Source: Marisa cornuarietis
Lineage: Eukaryota > Mollusca > Gastropoda > Architaenioglossa > Ampullariidae
Reading direction: 5' to 3'
Length of the DNA: 64,000 nucleotides
Assembly (NCBI GenBank): GCA_004794655.1
Contig: SMMW01000617.1
Location: 17,946,501 to 18,010,500, forward strand
A program made the position numbers and the translations under genes. Below the pieces are notes generated by a model. The model did no database searches. It saw nothing but the letters and a program-made list of their open reading frames with translations, and was not told the origin of the DNA. Below, piece after piece: positions 26,077 to 38,800 of the stretch. Numbering within the stretch: the first letter of the stretch is position 1; the number at the start of each line of letters is the position of its first letter.

Positions 26077-26463
26077 GATTCCTATTCCACACATGAAGCA
26101 GAAAGGACATCAAAGTGACTGACACAAACAAAGCAGCTAAACAGCAGTCCCAACAAACAGTAAACTTCCTAACGTAATATCGAGATAAAACATTTAGAAC
26201 CATTTGCATAGTGAGGCGCAGAAAGACAGAGTGACATATAAGAAGCTGCATCAGATAACATATGTGAATGGTCGTGTCTTATCTACATGGTCCCGAAAAG
26301 GATTCATTGTGAATGGTTAAACTCGTTTTTTGACATTCCTCTATGTCTTTGGCTTTGGTTTCCCTCCTGCTTTGTTGAGGACTGGGTTTGCCTTTTCGTC
26401 GGCACGCTGAGGTTGTGCCTGGTTGCCATGTCGTCCAGTCCTTAAACCGTCAGGATGTATTTT

Positions 26464-27289
26464 TCAGCATATGGAGGTCGTGGCTGGTCCGTCATGATGT
26501 ATAGCCCTCGCTACCTCCTGACGTAGCTGGTGTATGTCTTCTTGCTCCACTGCCTCGTCCTCGGAGGAGACATCATTCTCGTCAATTACTAGGTCGCTGT
26601 ACCCTTCTGTCTGAAGGATTATTGCCCTTGGGGTCACAGGAGGAGGCGGAGGAGGAAGAGGAGGGAAACGACCTTGAACCCTGATGTTGTCCAGGATTTG
26701 CTGCTGCATGGCCTGTACTTCCTGTCGCACCTCGTCAAGATCGTGATACGGGTTCTCCGTCTGCACCTCGAACCCGGGTTCGGCCAGGCTGTAAGAGTTG
26801 TTGGCAAACTCTTCCCGTGACCTTTGCACTCGGGACAGCCGTTTCAACTCCTCAAAATCCTCGTAGGGATTGGCCCTCGCGCGGTCATCCGCTGCGTCGA
26901 CAGTGCCAGCTTCGAGACAGGGGTCTGTGCCTTTGCCATCTGCGGACATCTGTTTCAGGCTGGTTTCCATTCCCTTATCGCTTCCGCTTCCTTTGCCTGA
27001 CACAAGCTTGCAGCAGTCGATGTCCTGGTAGTGGTGGTCAACTCCTCCAACCGCGCCTCTCTCTTCGTCGATAAGCAGCAGCTGGACGCTTGAGGTGGTT
27101 GGGTTGATGAAGTTTTCGGGCGATGAGGAAGGGGGCAGGTCTTGTTTCTCACGGCGGGAGTCCTCCAGAGATGCGTTGGCCATGTTGACGTGACGGTAGA
27201 GGTCGTTGTCAAAAGCCACGGTGGGGTCGTCACCGTTGTGCACTTCCCTGATGTTGATATGGACGGTGTCAGGAAACTCCGTCTTCTTG
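26464..27289 (-). CDS. Minus ligand exon 12: cytoplasmic tail
   Basis: Acceptor ATCACAG|CAAGAAG, stop TGA at 26464-26466. The 275-residue tail has two NPY motifs (ANPYEDF about 787 and ENPYHDL about 826), resembling NPxY sorting signals. It also has a proline run (FPPLPPPPPP about 856) that could bind SH3 or WW domains, and a C-terminal TSIC that resembles a class-I PDZ ligand. Lysines for the Mib/Neur-type ubiquitylation used by Delta are present. Functions of the motifs are inferred. Confidence 0.9.
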
Positions 27290-30200
27290 CTGTGATGAGA
27301 CGCAACAGTTAATGAAACTGTGTGCTTAGCGTGAACAACAAAAACACTTTTTGATTAGCAAATAATTAAATAAATTTTTGTCTCGTTGTGCCCTACGACG
27401 ATTAATGCCCAACGATATGCTGATATCGAAAGGTGTAGAATATTCCCCAAATAGTTTCACATATTTTGAAGTTTTCATCAGTTTTTCCCTTAAAAATTAT
27501 GACGATAACATTTTCCAAGTCATTTTCTTCGTAGTACTAGTATTATTATTATCATCTAAAAGGCAAAATGCTATAGCAAAAATCTCCGCCCACGAAGGTG
27601 AGCTCGGCGTGCATTACAGAAAGACTGAGTTATAATAAAAAAAAAAGAAACTAACATCAAACAAGGACAGAGAAAGTAGAAATGTTAAGCAACAAAAAAT
27701 ATATTATGTCGCGATGTTCTGTATTACCATTCAGTTGTTCTCACTCAGTAAAAGAAATTAACCAATATTAGTGACTTCAAAAACTGAGTTGTTGTCGCTT
27801 ACAATACTAGGAGGTCGTCTGATCGAACTACTGGTGGCCATGGTAGCAATAAAATTATAGAGATTATTAAATTGTTATTGCTTTTTTTTTTCTCTCTCTC
27901 TCTCTTTTTTTTTGTTCTCTTCCTCGCAAATTTTGTAAAATCTTACCGTCGTCTCCTGACGATAAGGAAGACAGCGACGATGATAACCGCAATGAGAAAG
28001 CTCCCGCATATCGCTAGGATGATGGGAAGCGGGCTGTCATTCTTGTTGTCCTAATGATTATCGTGACAGAAGAAAGAAAAGTCGTCAGGTCTTGAACTTT
28101 ATACAGAGAGTGCCAAAGCCACTACCCTAGCTCACTCCACTATTTGCTAGAGCTGGCTATAGCCTGACACCAGACTAAGCTGCGATGTTTTTCCACTTTC
28201 CGTCCCCTTTACATCTTGTTACATAATAAATGATATGGGTGAATTTTTATGTGACTGTTGAAAAGGGGGTATAGGGTATGAAAATGCAGGAATACATTGA
28301 TACCTGTGGATATGCGATGTGAGGATATACTAGTCAAAGGATGTAAGTCTGGGTGCAAAGAGTTCCGGAAAAGTGTATAGACAAGTAGACATGTAGCTTG
28401 AACGGCAGTATAGACGTAGATTTGATAATAATACAGACTAGTCGATATAAAGATTGGAAAAGTGTATAGACATGTATATTGAACAGTGATGTAGACAAAC
28501 AGAAGCAAATTGTACGGCAGCACAGATAAACAGACTGAAAAGTACTAGTGACGACAATACCAACAGAGACACAGAGACTGCCTGAAACAACAGTATGAGC
28601 AGGCATACACAGAAAATTAATTACTCCAGTGGTAGTAAAAAAAAGGGAGGGGGGAAGGAGAGACATAAAGGCTGGGAGAAAGTAAATCATGAAATTGCTA
28701 TGGTAGAAGCAATGTAATCAGAAAAGCGGCGGTAATCGCACTGATACTCACCTGTACAGAAGCGGCGTTGCTGCCTACCTGTGCTGTGAACACAAAATGT
28801 AAACAATTAATTACGGACTAACTGGCTGATTATTACTGAAAGTTTATTCTTATTTTAATATTAAAAAAGAAAGAAATAAATAAGAAGAGAAAAAGAATGC
28901 ACACGAAAGTAGCATATTCGTCACACAGAATGCGAGGACGTGCGTGCATGCACATACTAAAGTAATTGTTTGAGAACGGGATGACATAAAGTGACCCATA
29001 GTGGAATTCCCCCATATCTTCTGTACGGTGTTTCTAGTCTCACTCACTATAAGCACTCATAGAACAGGTTAACACACGCTTATGCAAGCTAATTAGCTTA
29101 ACTTTGACTAGACCGCCACCACAGTTCTTGGTGGCTTTAAAGACCAACCTGCATGGTTTTCGTTGTTTTCAGTTGTCGGTAGATACAGGCGATGTAAAAC
29201 TAACCTGTAAATTTTAGCCTCTAAAATCCATCCATTAATTAATGATCCGCTACGATTCGCACCTACGATCAACAAGCGCCGTTAACAGTGTATACGTCAC
29301 ACTAGTGCACCATTCACAACACTGACAGCAGTCAACACCAAACAGAGAGAGAGAGAATGAGCGACAGCTCGGGTTATTCGGACGTTGAAAGTCTGTATTT
29401 CTCCTGATTCTGAAAAACTGTTACTTTTGCACGAGAAATGCAGACTTTAATATCCGAATAATCCCAACTGTCGCTCACTCTCTTTCTCTCTGTTTGGTGT
29501 TGACGGCTGCCAATGTTGTGAATGGTGCACTAGTGTGACGTAGTACACTGTTAACGGCGCTTGTTGATCGCAGGTGATAATCGTGTACTTTGCTAGCGAA
29601 TAATTAACTAACGGATGAGTTTTGTAGGCTGCAATTTAAAGGTTAGGTTTATATCGCCTATATCTCTCGATATCTGCGAAAAATGCAAACCATTCAGGTT
29701 GGTCTAACTAATATTTACACACAATGACTGCTGCTTTGCAGACTTTTTTCAAGCTGCCTCTGACCAGCCTGTCACACTAATCATGGCTGTCAGGTTTCTA
29801 GCCTGACGGCCACCAAAATATGTGCAACGAAGGTTAAGCTGACTGTGCGTTGTAACATAAGACTGTTTAACCAACTAATGAGAACTGGTCAAAAATAGTT
29901 GTTACTCGTAGTGTCACGCAGGAAGCGTTGATTTTGCGATGCGTTAAAAATAATTGTCTGTTAGCTAACAGGTGACGATATGTAGGTTAGGAAGTCAACT
30001 GGTGTCACACATTCACACCGCCTATTAAAAAGCATCGATTTCGGGGCTGAAAGCATGCTACATCCAAAAGATTTAGTTAGGTGAGATATCTGGGAATGTA
30101 TTTACATTGCAAAAGGTTTCAGTTAGTAGTGCAGCCATTTTCAAAGGAGCAAAGGTTAAGGAGAGAAAGTGTGCGTTGACAAATGTGCATATGCCGAAAT

Positions 30201-33200
30201 TGGGATAAAAAAAAAAGCGCGTGCTTTCTCAGATAGTGAGTACAAGCTTTGGTGAGGCAGTGAGCAGTGAAAAATTGCCTGGCTCACCGACTGGTTCTGA
30301 GCAGTTTATCCCAGTGTACCCCGCGCTACACACGCACGTGTAGGTTGTGAAATCCTCACGCACGCACGTCGCCGAGTTCTCACATGGCCCTGCAAGGCAC
30401 GGGTCTACGTACTCATCGCACACTGAGCCAGTGTAATCTTCCGTGCAGTTGCACGTGTATTCATCGGACGCCTCTCGCACGCATGTCCCCGAGTGAAGGC
30501 AGGGGCGAGAGCGGCATGGGTCGACAAGCTCCTCGCAAATTCGACCTTCGTAGTCTTCGGTGCAGTTGCACCTAAACACATCGTGTGCCTCTCGAACGCA
30601 TGACCCGAAGTTGAGGCAGGGGACTGAGCTGCAGGGGTCAACATAATGTTTACACTCACGGCCTCTGTAGTCGACAGAACAAGAGCACTCGTACTTGTCG
30701 TGGGTTAGTCGGGTACACGTGGCACCATTAAGACAAGGACGTGACTGACACGGATCTCTGTACTCCTCGCACGTCGGCCCGCCGTAGTCTACGGTGCACG
30801 AGCACCGAACGTTGTCGTGGGTGAGACGTGTGCACGTGGCCGCGTTCTGACAGGGAGAACCCTCGCACAAATCGACATACTGAGCGCAGACGGCGCCTTG
30901 GAAGTCTAGAGGACACGTGCACCTAAACTCGTCCTGCGTTAGGCGAACGCAAGTGCCTGAAATAGAGCAAGGATGACTGTCAGGTTGTCCCCATACACAC
31001 AGGAGAACGCGCGTGCTTTCATCCAAAAAAAGCTGTCACGGATATTTTCTTCAAAAGTATTCCCCGGGTCCCATCACTTTATCTCAGGGCATAAGGTATT
31101 GAGTGTGTTCAAAGCAAAGAGAAATTCAAGCACGGTGCAGAAATAAAATGTCAGCTCCTTGTAGATGGAGGTGACCTAGACAGCTACGAAGGACATAAAA
31201 ACACCGGCCAAAATACGAAGTTGTTTTTTTTTCTTTTTTAAAGGGAGGAAAAAACATCAGGGATTTCATTTATAACGTGAGATATATTTTGTTCTGGTAT
31301 ATGTAAAAAATATGCATGAATAAATATGTAGAATCAAGCTTACAAAGGCGCCAAATGATGCGACTGTCTGAAAGAATGGGTATATGCATACCCGAACGCT
31401 AACCTCGAGTTTTTCATAATCTACGTGCAGTATTGTCATCTGTTGTGTTTTGGGAGCTCGGCTTGCTGAGCTAGGAATCCTCGGGATGGGAGAGAAGTGG
31501 TGTGAAGTTTGGATGTCTTGTGTAACATGGATTCATTGCTGTTGTCGACTGTAATAGTCATGCTGTTTTAGGGCCTTGTGAAGTATTTAGTGCTTTCATA
31601 CTGCGCCTTTACTGGTGAGGTCTACCTTGTCATCGGTCCTACAGTTCCTCCTTACAATAACATATATGGACAAACGTGTGACCAAGTTCCACAAAGTTTC
31701 TGTAGTAAACCCTTTGCCAAACTTGGTCAAATGTTCGTCCAATATTGCCTGTCAAGTATGGCCTACCAGACAGTAATCACAGTCTACAACTATAAGGATG
31801 TAAATAAAGCGCATGCACTTAGCGGCTAATCTGGTGCGCATGCAAACTACGACTGATTTGTTGCCCGTGCAATAAAGATCGATTCCATACGCATGCAAAG
31901 TATTGATCTCGAATCTGGACATCGGTGCATTGAAAACTATAGTGCAAACAAAATCTCAAATCACAGGCACTCGGAACTACATCAGAGTGGAAGTAAGCGG
32001 GTGAACGCCTACCCGAGTTGAGACAGGGTGACGACAGGCAAGGATCCAAGTACTTTTCGCAGTGCGTTCCCCCGTAGTCGGCGCTGCATTTACAGGTGTA
32101 TTCCCCACCTGCCGCCCGAATACAAGTCCCGTTGTTTATACAAGGGGAGCTAAGACATGCGTTGACTTCCGTTTCGCAGTTGCTTCCCATCCAACCTTTG
32201 GGACAGACACAGGAGTAGTTGCCCACGATGGGGACACACGTGGCACCGTTGAGACAGGATGATGACTGGCAAAAATTAACCTGGAACGTTAACCAATTGG
32301 TTAGCAGATAGTTGATAGTTGATTATATGCCTACTTAATAACTTCTTACGCTACTTGAAATGAACGGAGACAATTCTTTAAAACAGCAAAACTTAGAGTT
32401 TTGGGGGGTTTACGACCTGTGATATAAACTCTGTTGTCCGCTTTGCTAAAGTTGGTTACTGAATCACAAGGATTGCGTCCCTTGATTAATATTTCCTGCT
32501 CTAGTGACCATCATCTCACCATGGTCTGACACGTGTCACCAGTCCAGTTGGCGCCGCACGAGCAGCTAAAGTAGGTGGTGTTGCCTGAACAATTACCGCC
32601 GTTCAAGCAGGGCTTGCTGTAGCACAGGGAGTAGACCAGGTCACATTTCTTACCTGCAACATCACAGGCAGTAGATTAGGTTACATTTCTTACCTGCAAC
32701 ACTACAGAGTAAGCAGGCTAGGCGCCCTCAAACCAAGAAACCCAGGAAACCTATCATAATATTTTCTTAATCTCTGGCGATCAATAGTATATCTGTAGAC
32801 ATGGAGACCTTTTGGGATGTTTTATTTTAAATGCATTAGACATGTGATTAATTGCAGAGTGTAAATGACAATGATGATGATGAGGAGGAGGATTGTCAAA
32901 CTGACATATGGTTCGACTTGAGAAAATTTGTGTTCATACATTTTTAAAAGAGAAAGTGGAAAAAGAGAAACTGGTAATAAAGACTTGATTGATAGAGTGA
33001 GTGTGACTCACCGACGAAATTTTCCAGGCAATCGCATGTATAGGAGCCAGGCTGGTTGGTGCAGTTGGCGCCATTATGACAGATTCCTTGTGCGCATTCA
33101 TCAATGTCAGTAGTACACGTCTCTCCGGTCCAACCTGTCATTATAGTAATAATAATCATCATCATTCCATCATCGTCGTCGTCGTCGTCGTCATCATCAC

Positions 33201-34705
33201 TACAAAATGCTTGTTCAACAACTCTCCCCTCGAAGCAGATTTAATGAAGCCCATGTTTCGTAAATCACTGAATTAGACAATAAATGATGAATTTTACTTT
33301 TCAAGATAAGCTTTCAAGTGTAAAAGGATACTTTAAAACAAAGTGTTATCGCGATCCGTTAAAATCTTTGTTTGGAACATGCTACCACTGACTGGCTTCA
33401 AGTTATCGGAAATGATGTACTGAGTATACATTTTGTAATACTGATATCCTTTATTAACCTCTCTTTCCACCCTCCAGCCCCACTCGCTCTGTCATCTCGC
33501 TCTGTCTCACTGAGATCTACCTGGCATGCACACTTTAGCGCCTGTTGCCTGGTTACAGGTGTAATGGCCGCTGGAGTTGTCCTGCGCCACGCAGTAAACA
33601 TCGCAAGCAGACGTGTAATAGTTAGGCGTGCAGTAGGACCGGAACTGGAACAAGAAACTGGAAGAAAAAAAACACAAAGACCTCGGTTACTTGAAGTCTT
33701 CAGTATCAGACTGTCTAGCGTCGAGCCATTTGCCTAGCCTCATGACCCCCGTGGAGTGGTAGTAAAAGCTGCATAAGGTAACTCTCTAAGACAAGGACAA
33801 AAATCAACTGAGAGTTATCTCCCTTGACCATTGCTGGCCGATTGGCCCTGGGTTAAAAAGCTCCTATATGGTTCAGTCGATAAACTCGATATATATAATA
33901 TATCATAAGCTCCTGTATGGTGCTGTCGACTTCAATACCCGTCATGCTAAGAACTAGCAGCGCGTGCTTCGCGCGGCGTACGTCACCACCCACTTCTCTG
34001 CTCGACAAAAGGTCAGTGAGGGCAGTTCTTACTAGTAACTTCCGCTGAAGGCAGTCAGAACAGAGGACCATGCACTTTGCTGTTCCATCGCGGCTGGACG
34101 ATGGGAGAAGACTTTGGTCAGCCATGCAAGGTGCTCGGAACCCTGAGCTTCATCGTCCCGGACTCTGACCACGAACTTGAGGTCAGAGGTCTAAAAACAA
34201 ATGTGAAAGTATAGTTCTCTCTCCCTCACCGGTCTGTGTGTGTGTGTGTGTGTGTGCATGTGTGTGTGTGTGTGTAATTGAGAGATAGAGCGAGAACTAT
34301 GCCTACAACTTGTCCGTAAGTCGTAATTCTAGCCATTAACTTATTTATAACAACTTACACCTTATTTATAACCTTTCTTTTCTTATAAATCCTTATTTAT
34401 TTAAATCCTTATCTGCAAGTTTACCAGATTTGTGCTCAATAGTTTGATGTTGATTTTTAATTGCGATTTAACACTAATGTCAAATTTCGACAGTCTTATT
34501 TTAGTTCTTTTCAGATTAAGTACTTGAATACTATTTGTAATACTGAGCTATATAAACCTTATTATTACTGCTGTTGTAAGTTAACAGTAATGATATCAGC
34601 AGCTGCGAAGACGTATTACCAACAAATAATGATAAGAACGAGTGTCTAATTTAAGAATCCAGGTGCACGTACACTTAAGAACATACACATGAGCACTCAC
34701 GCGTA

Positions 34706-34741
<36 letters not shown>

Positions 34742-35208
34742 GAAGTATCAACCAACAGACACGAGTTGTAATGAGTTCTAATGAAAATAACCACGAAAGG
34801 TGTATAGCTTGATCGTTTATTTGAAAGCAAAGACAGACGGATAATGTTTGCTGTGAAGAGAAAGAGAAATCCTGACGTCAACAGAGGGAGAACGAGTAAT
34901 CAGCATGCGAACGGGCTTTGAACTGCCAACAATCATAACGACGATCACACTCACCTCAAACTTCCTGACTTCAAACTTGAGCGGGTTCTTGATGCCACCA
35001 GGAAAACTTGTCACATAAGTGAAGTCGATGTAGTTGCGGTCGTCGTAGTGGCCAGTGGGGCCGTAGCTGCCCAAGTCACATTGACTAAGAGAGTCGGAGG
35101 GGCTGAAAAATGGTGAGCAAATCATTTTAGCAATTAGGCGATCACTCGATAAGTCCAGGCGTCCACCGATTTCCCCATTAACTGAGCAGGGAAATTAACG
35201 AGTTTTTA

Positions 35209-35261
<53 letters not shown>

Positions 35262-35858
35262 GGCGATGGCTTGTTGCCATACAGCATAGAAGTGAGGCAG
35301 TGTATGTCTTCTCCCCTGCACACACTCTCTCTCTCTCTCTCTCTCTCAACAAATAACCGAAATAATAGGAAGATCTGAGAAATATTACTTTCTAGACAAG
35401 GTATAAAAAGTTTAGTACAATTCTACACATCCTGAGATTACAAATCTACAGTTAAAACAGACAGACAATTATTAAATATGACATTTTAGGAATCGAACGT
35501 TTCTTAAATATCTTTTGTGTCTTACATCTGAAACACTCTCAGACATGAAGTGTGCTATTTACATGTAATGATACTTAGTGAAAGCCCGTGAGTGCAGTTT
35601 TAATGGACAAGAAAAAATATACCTGGTGATTTTTTTGAGGCAAAACTCAAAAAAGGTATCACACTGTGTCTTTAGTATCCAGTTGTCTGTGCACGAGGAG
35701 CTGTACCGTACGGCCTTGACTTCTACAACACCATTGCCCTTGACAACCTGTTCAAAAATAATGAACTGTTAGTCACTTTCGTACTTTCCACCTTAAGGTG
35801 CTCTCTATTTCTCTCTCACACACTCACTCACTCACTCACTCACTCACTCACTCACTCA

Positions 35859-35897
<39 letters not shown>

Positions 35898-38800
35898 TCA
35901 AACACATATTTTTAAGTATAAGCTGCTAAAAATTATTCACGTAAACATTTTCTTTAACAGGGTGTATCTCATGCCATGCCAAATATATATGAAACTAAAT
36001 CTGTGAAAAAAGTACAATTTACCATAGATAAGTTTATTTTCATTTCAGAAGACATACTGGTTTGAATACGATTTAAAGTCAAATAAAATCACACTGATAC
36101 TGTATATCTTTCTACCTTTACCACACGTTGAATTTTACAGATCCAAACCAAGATACGGGTTAAAATGCGAAAGATTATGGAAGTAATAAGATATATATAT
36201 ATAAAATACCTGTTTTATATCGATTGAAACAATGTTCTATTATTGATATTGTAACTCTCATCTATTTAACGATCATAAAATAATATAATAAATAAAAATA
36301 AATAATCCAAATAATCTTTCTCTCGAGCACAAGCGTGTGTGTGTGTGTGTGTGTTTTAACAGTCACATTTAACATTTCCATACTTGTGGATGGGTTGGAG
36401 GAATAGAAATTTGCTGACAATGATCGCTCGACTGCGCAAAAAGGAACTAGCTGGTCCTGAGGAAGACATATCGTGCTGTGCAGGCCTCATAACTTATTTT
36501 AGGTGGGAAGGAGTCTGCCTGCGCGAGGGCGGAACCTGGCACGACTTGCCCTGTGTGACACTTGGTCCCATGTACCTGACAGCAAAACGTTTGTTTGTCT
36601 GCCTCCCCGAAGCTCGGACATTTGTTACATTCTGGGAGGATAAAGGGGATTCGAAAGACGCTAATTAGCAGCAGGAAGGAAGAGAAACTCGTTGAGGTTG
36701 CGACCTGTTCGTGCGTCATCAAGGTATCATGACTGAATGATTGATGTGAATGGTGCAGTGGGAGACGGCTAAGACCCTAGAAGACAGACGGAGCGACAGA
36801 CCACCAGACGGAAAGATGTCACAGTGAAGAGGGCAGTGAAGTTATCCACGTGCTGTCTTAAACAGGGGTTCAAAGTATGGTCAGACACATTTTGAAGCCC
36901 AACCAATGGCAGTAACTTGCGTATTCGATACAGACTTGTCAGCAACTGCCATAGACGAGATGGAAATCATTTATTCTTCAAGCGGGAAATCACGATAAAA
37001 ATGCAGTTATTAAAATACTGCCAGAGACGAGGTTCGTCGCGAGACAGAAATACAGTAATTAAAATACTGCCAGAGACAAGAAGTCACGCGATAAAGTATT
37101 GCTAGAGACGAGAAGTCAGATGTTGAAATATTGGCAAAGACGAGAAGTTACGAGATGTGCATGCAGTTAACTAAATACTGCCACAGACGGAAAATACAGT
37201 TGTAAAGATGTGCAATAGACGGCGATGGACAAAGCAAAGGATGAAAAGGTTGTTATGTACAACCAGACATACTATACAGGACGAGAAATTCATGCGCGCA
37301 CGTTTGTGTACGCGTGTCTGTGTGTTCGTGCGTGATTATGGTGATGTGTGTCTGCAAACGCTTCAAAGCAGGTGTTGATGTGGTGAGAGAGAATGTGTGA
37401 GAGACAGAGCGAGTACGGGGTGCAGAATACGCTGGAATTGTTGTGGCGAAATTCAATTGTTTACGACGATGTTTACAATTTTTTTCTTCTCTGACTCCTA
37501 CTCAAGATGTGAAAAATATGCAAACGAGTCGCACACCAATAATCACGGAACTTGTTAACCTGAGGAACATTCGCTTAACACTGTTCAGTTAACACTGGAG
37601 GAAAAGTGGGCTCGTCACAAACAACTTCCCCGCTGACAAGGCAAGAGGTTTGAGCACAGGAAATTTTACTTTAACTGGGGCACGGAGGGTGTAACAGGAC
37701 GGTTGCAGGGCCCGGAGGGTATTATAAACAAGGGTGAGGGGAGAGTAAGAGTAGGGTGAGGAAGACAAGGCAGGAATGCTTCGGGAAAGAAAAGCAGCTG
37801 TGGCGGAAGTTACGATCTCGAGATCTTGCCTGTACAAAGATTGTACTGCTGTACATGTATACCAGAACTGACAAGACAGAGCTGTACATCACGTGTGTGT
37901 CAAGATGCACGCTCACTCATATAGGGTGCACACACATGCACACATACGTGACAAATTGTACACATCGGCAGATTCGTTCTTGTAATAATACAGAGTACAC
38001 TGCCACAACATGAACCACCAGCGATGTCTTTCACAACACATATATATATATATATTCCACACACATTCATATACGTACACATATGCATACACGTGCACAA
38101 TTGTGAAGCAGCAACGATTCAGGAATAACTATATTCTTCAAAATATTTTGCACCATTTTACAAATCGCTTTAGCTGTTAACCCCTGTCTGTTTCCGAAAT
38201 ACATTAGTTGTTCCCATAAAGATTACATGTGACAAACATCACAGAGACATAAATGCTCCAGCATGGAAACATGATAATAAAACATTTACAAAAGCAAACC
38301 TGTTTGGTTTGTTTCTTTTTTATTTAAGAGAACTGTGTTTGCATGTCGTGAGTTCACACTCAGTGGAGGTGGTATGGGGGTCTATGGGGGAGAGGTAATG
38401 AAAGGGAAGTGAACTGGAGTACGCCGACAGCCAACCCATGTGAACGTACAGATGTTGCATCCCGAGACAAGTTTATGTCCCTGAACTTAAGGGGCGACAT
38501 CCTAGTGTTTTATCACTACCCAGTCGGACTACCCCCTTCCAAAAAAAAATCACTTTGTGCCTTCTGGCTATACGTGTCTATGTATAACTAATTATGATTG
38601 ACATAAATGTGTCGTCTATCAGAAGATTCATTTCAAAAGGAGAATGTGTGCACCATTTTAGGCATGACGATGCCGGCGGCAAAAGTTTTGTGTGTGGGTG
38701 TGCGCGCGCGTGCGTGCGTGCGCTTGAGTGTTGGTGAGTGCGTGATTGAATAATGAGCGCTGAGAGCGCAGCATGTCTTGACAGATTGACTGTTTTCGCT

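Noticed and set aside
26817..27305. Frames overlapping the cytoplasmic-tail exon on both strands
   Set aside because: They are shadows of the verified ligand exon in other frames.
36384..36722. Plus-strand 94-codon and minus-strand 91-codon frames inside intron 1 of the ligand gene
   Set aside because: No domain, no splice phase match to the ligand exons, and the two shadow each other.
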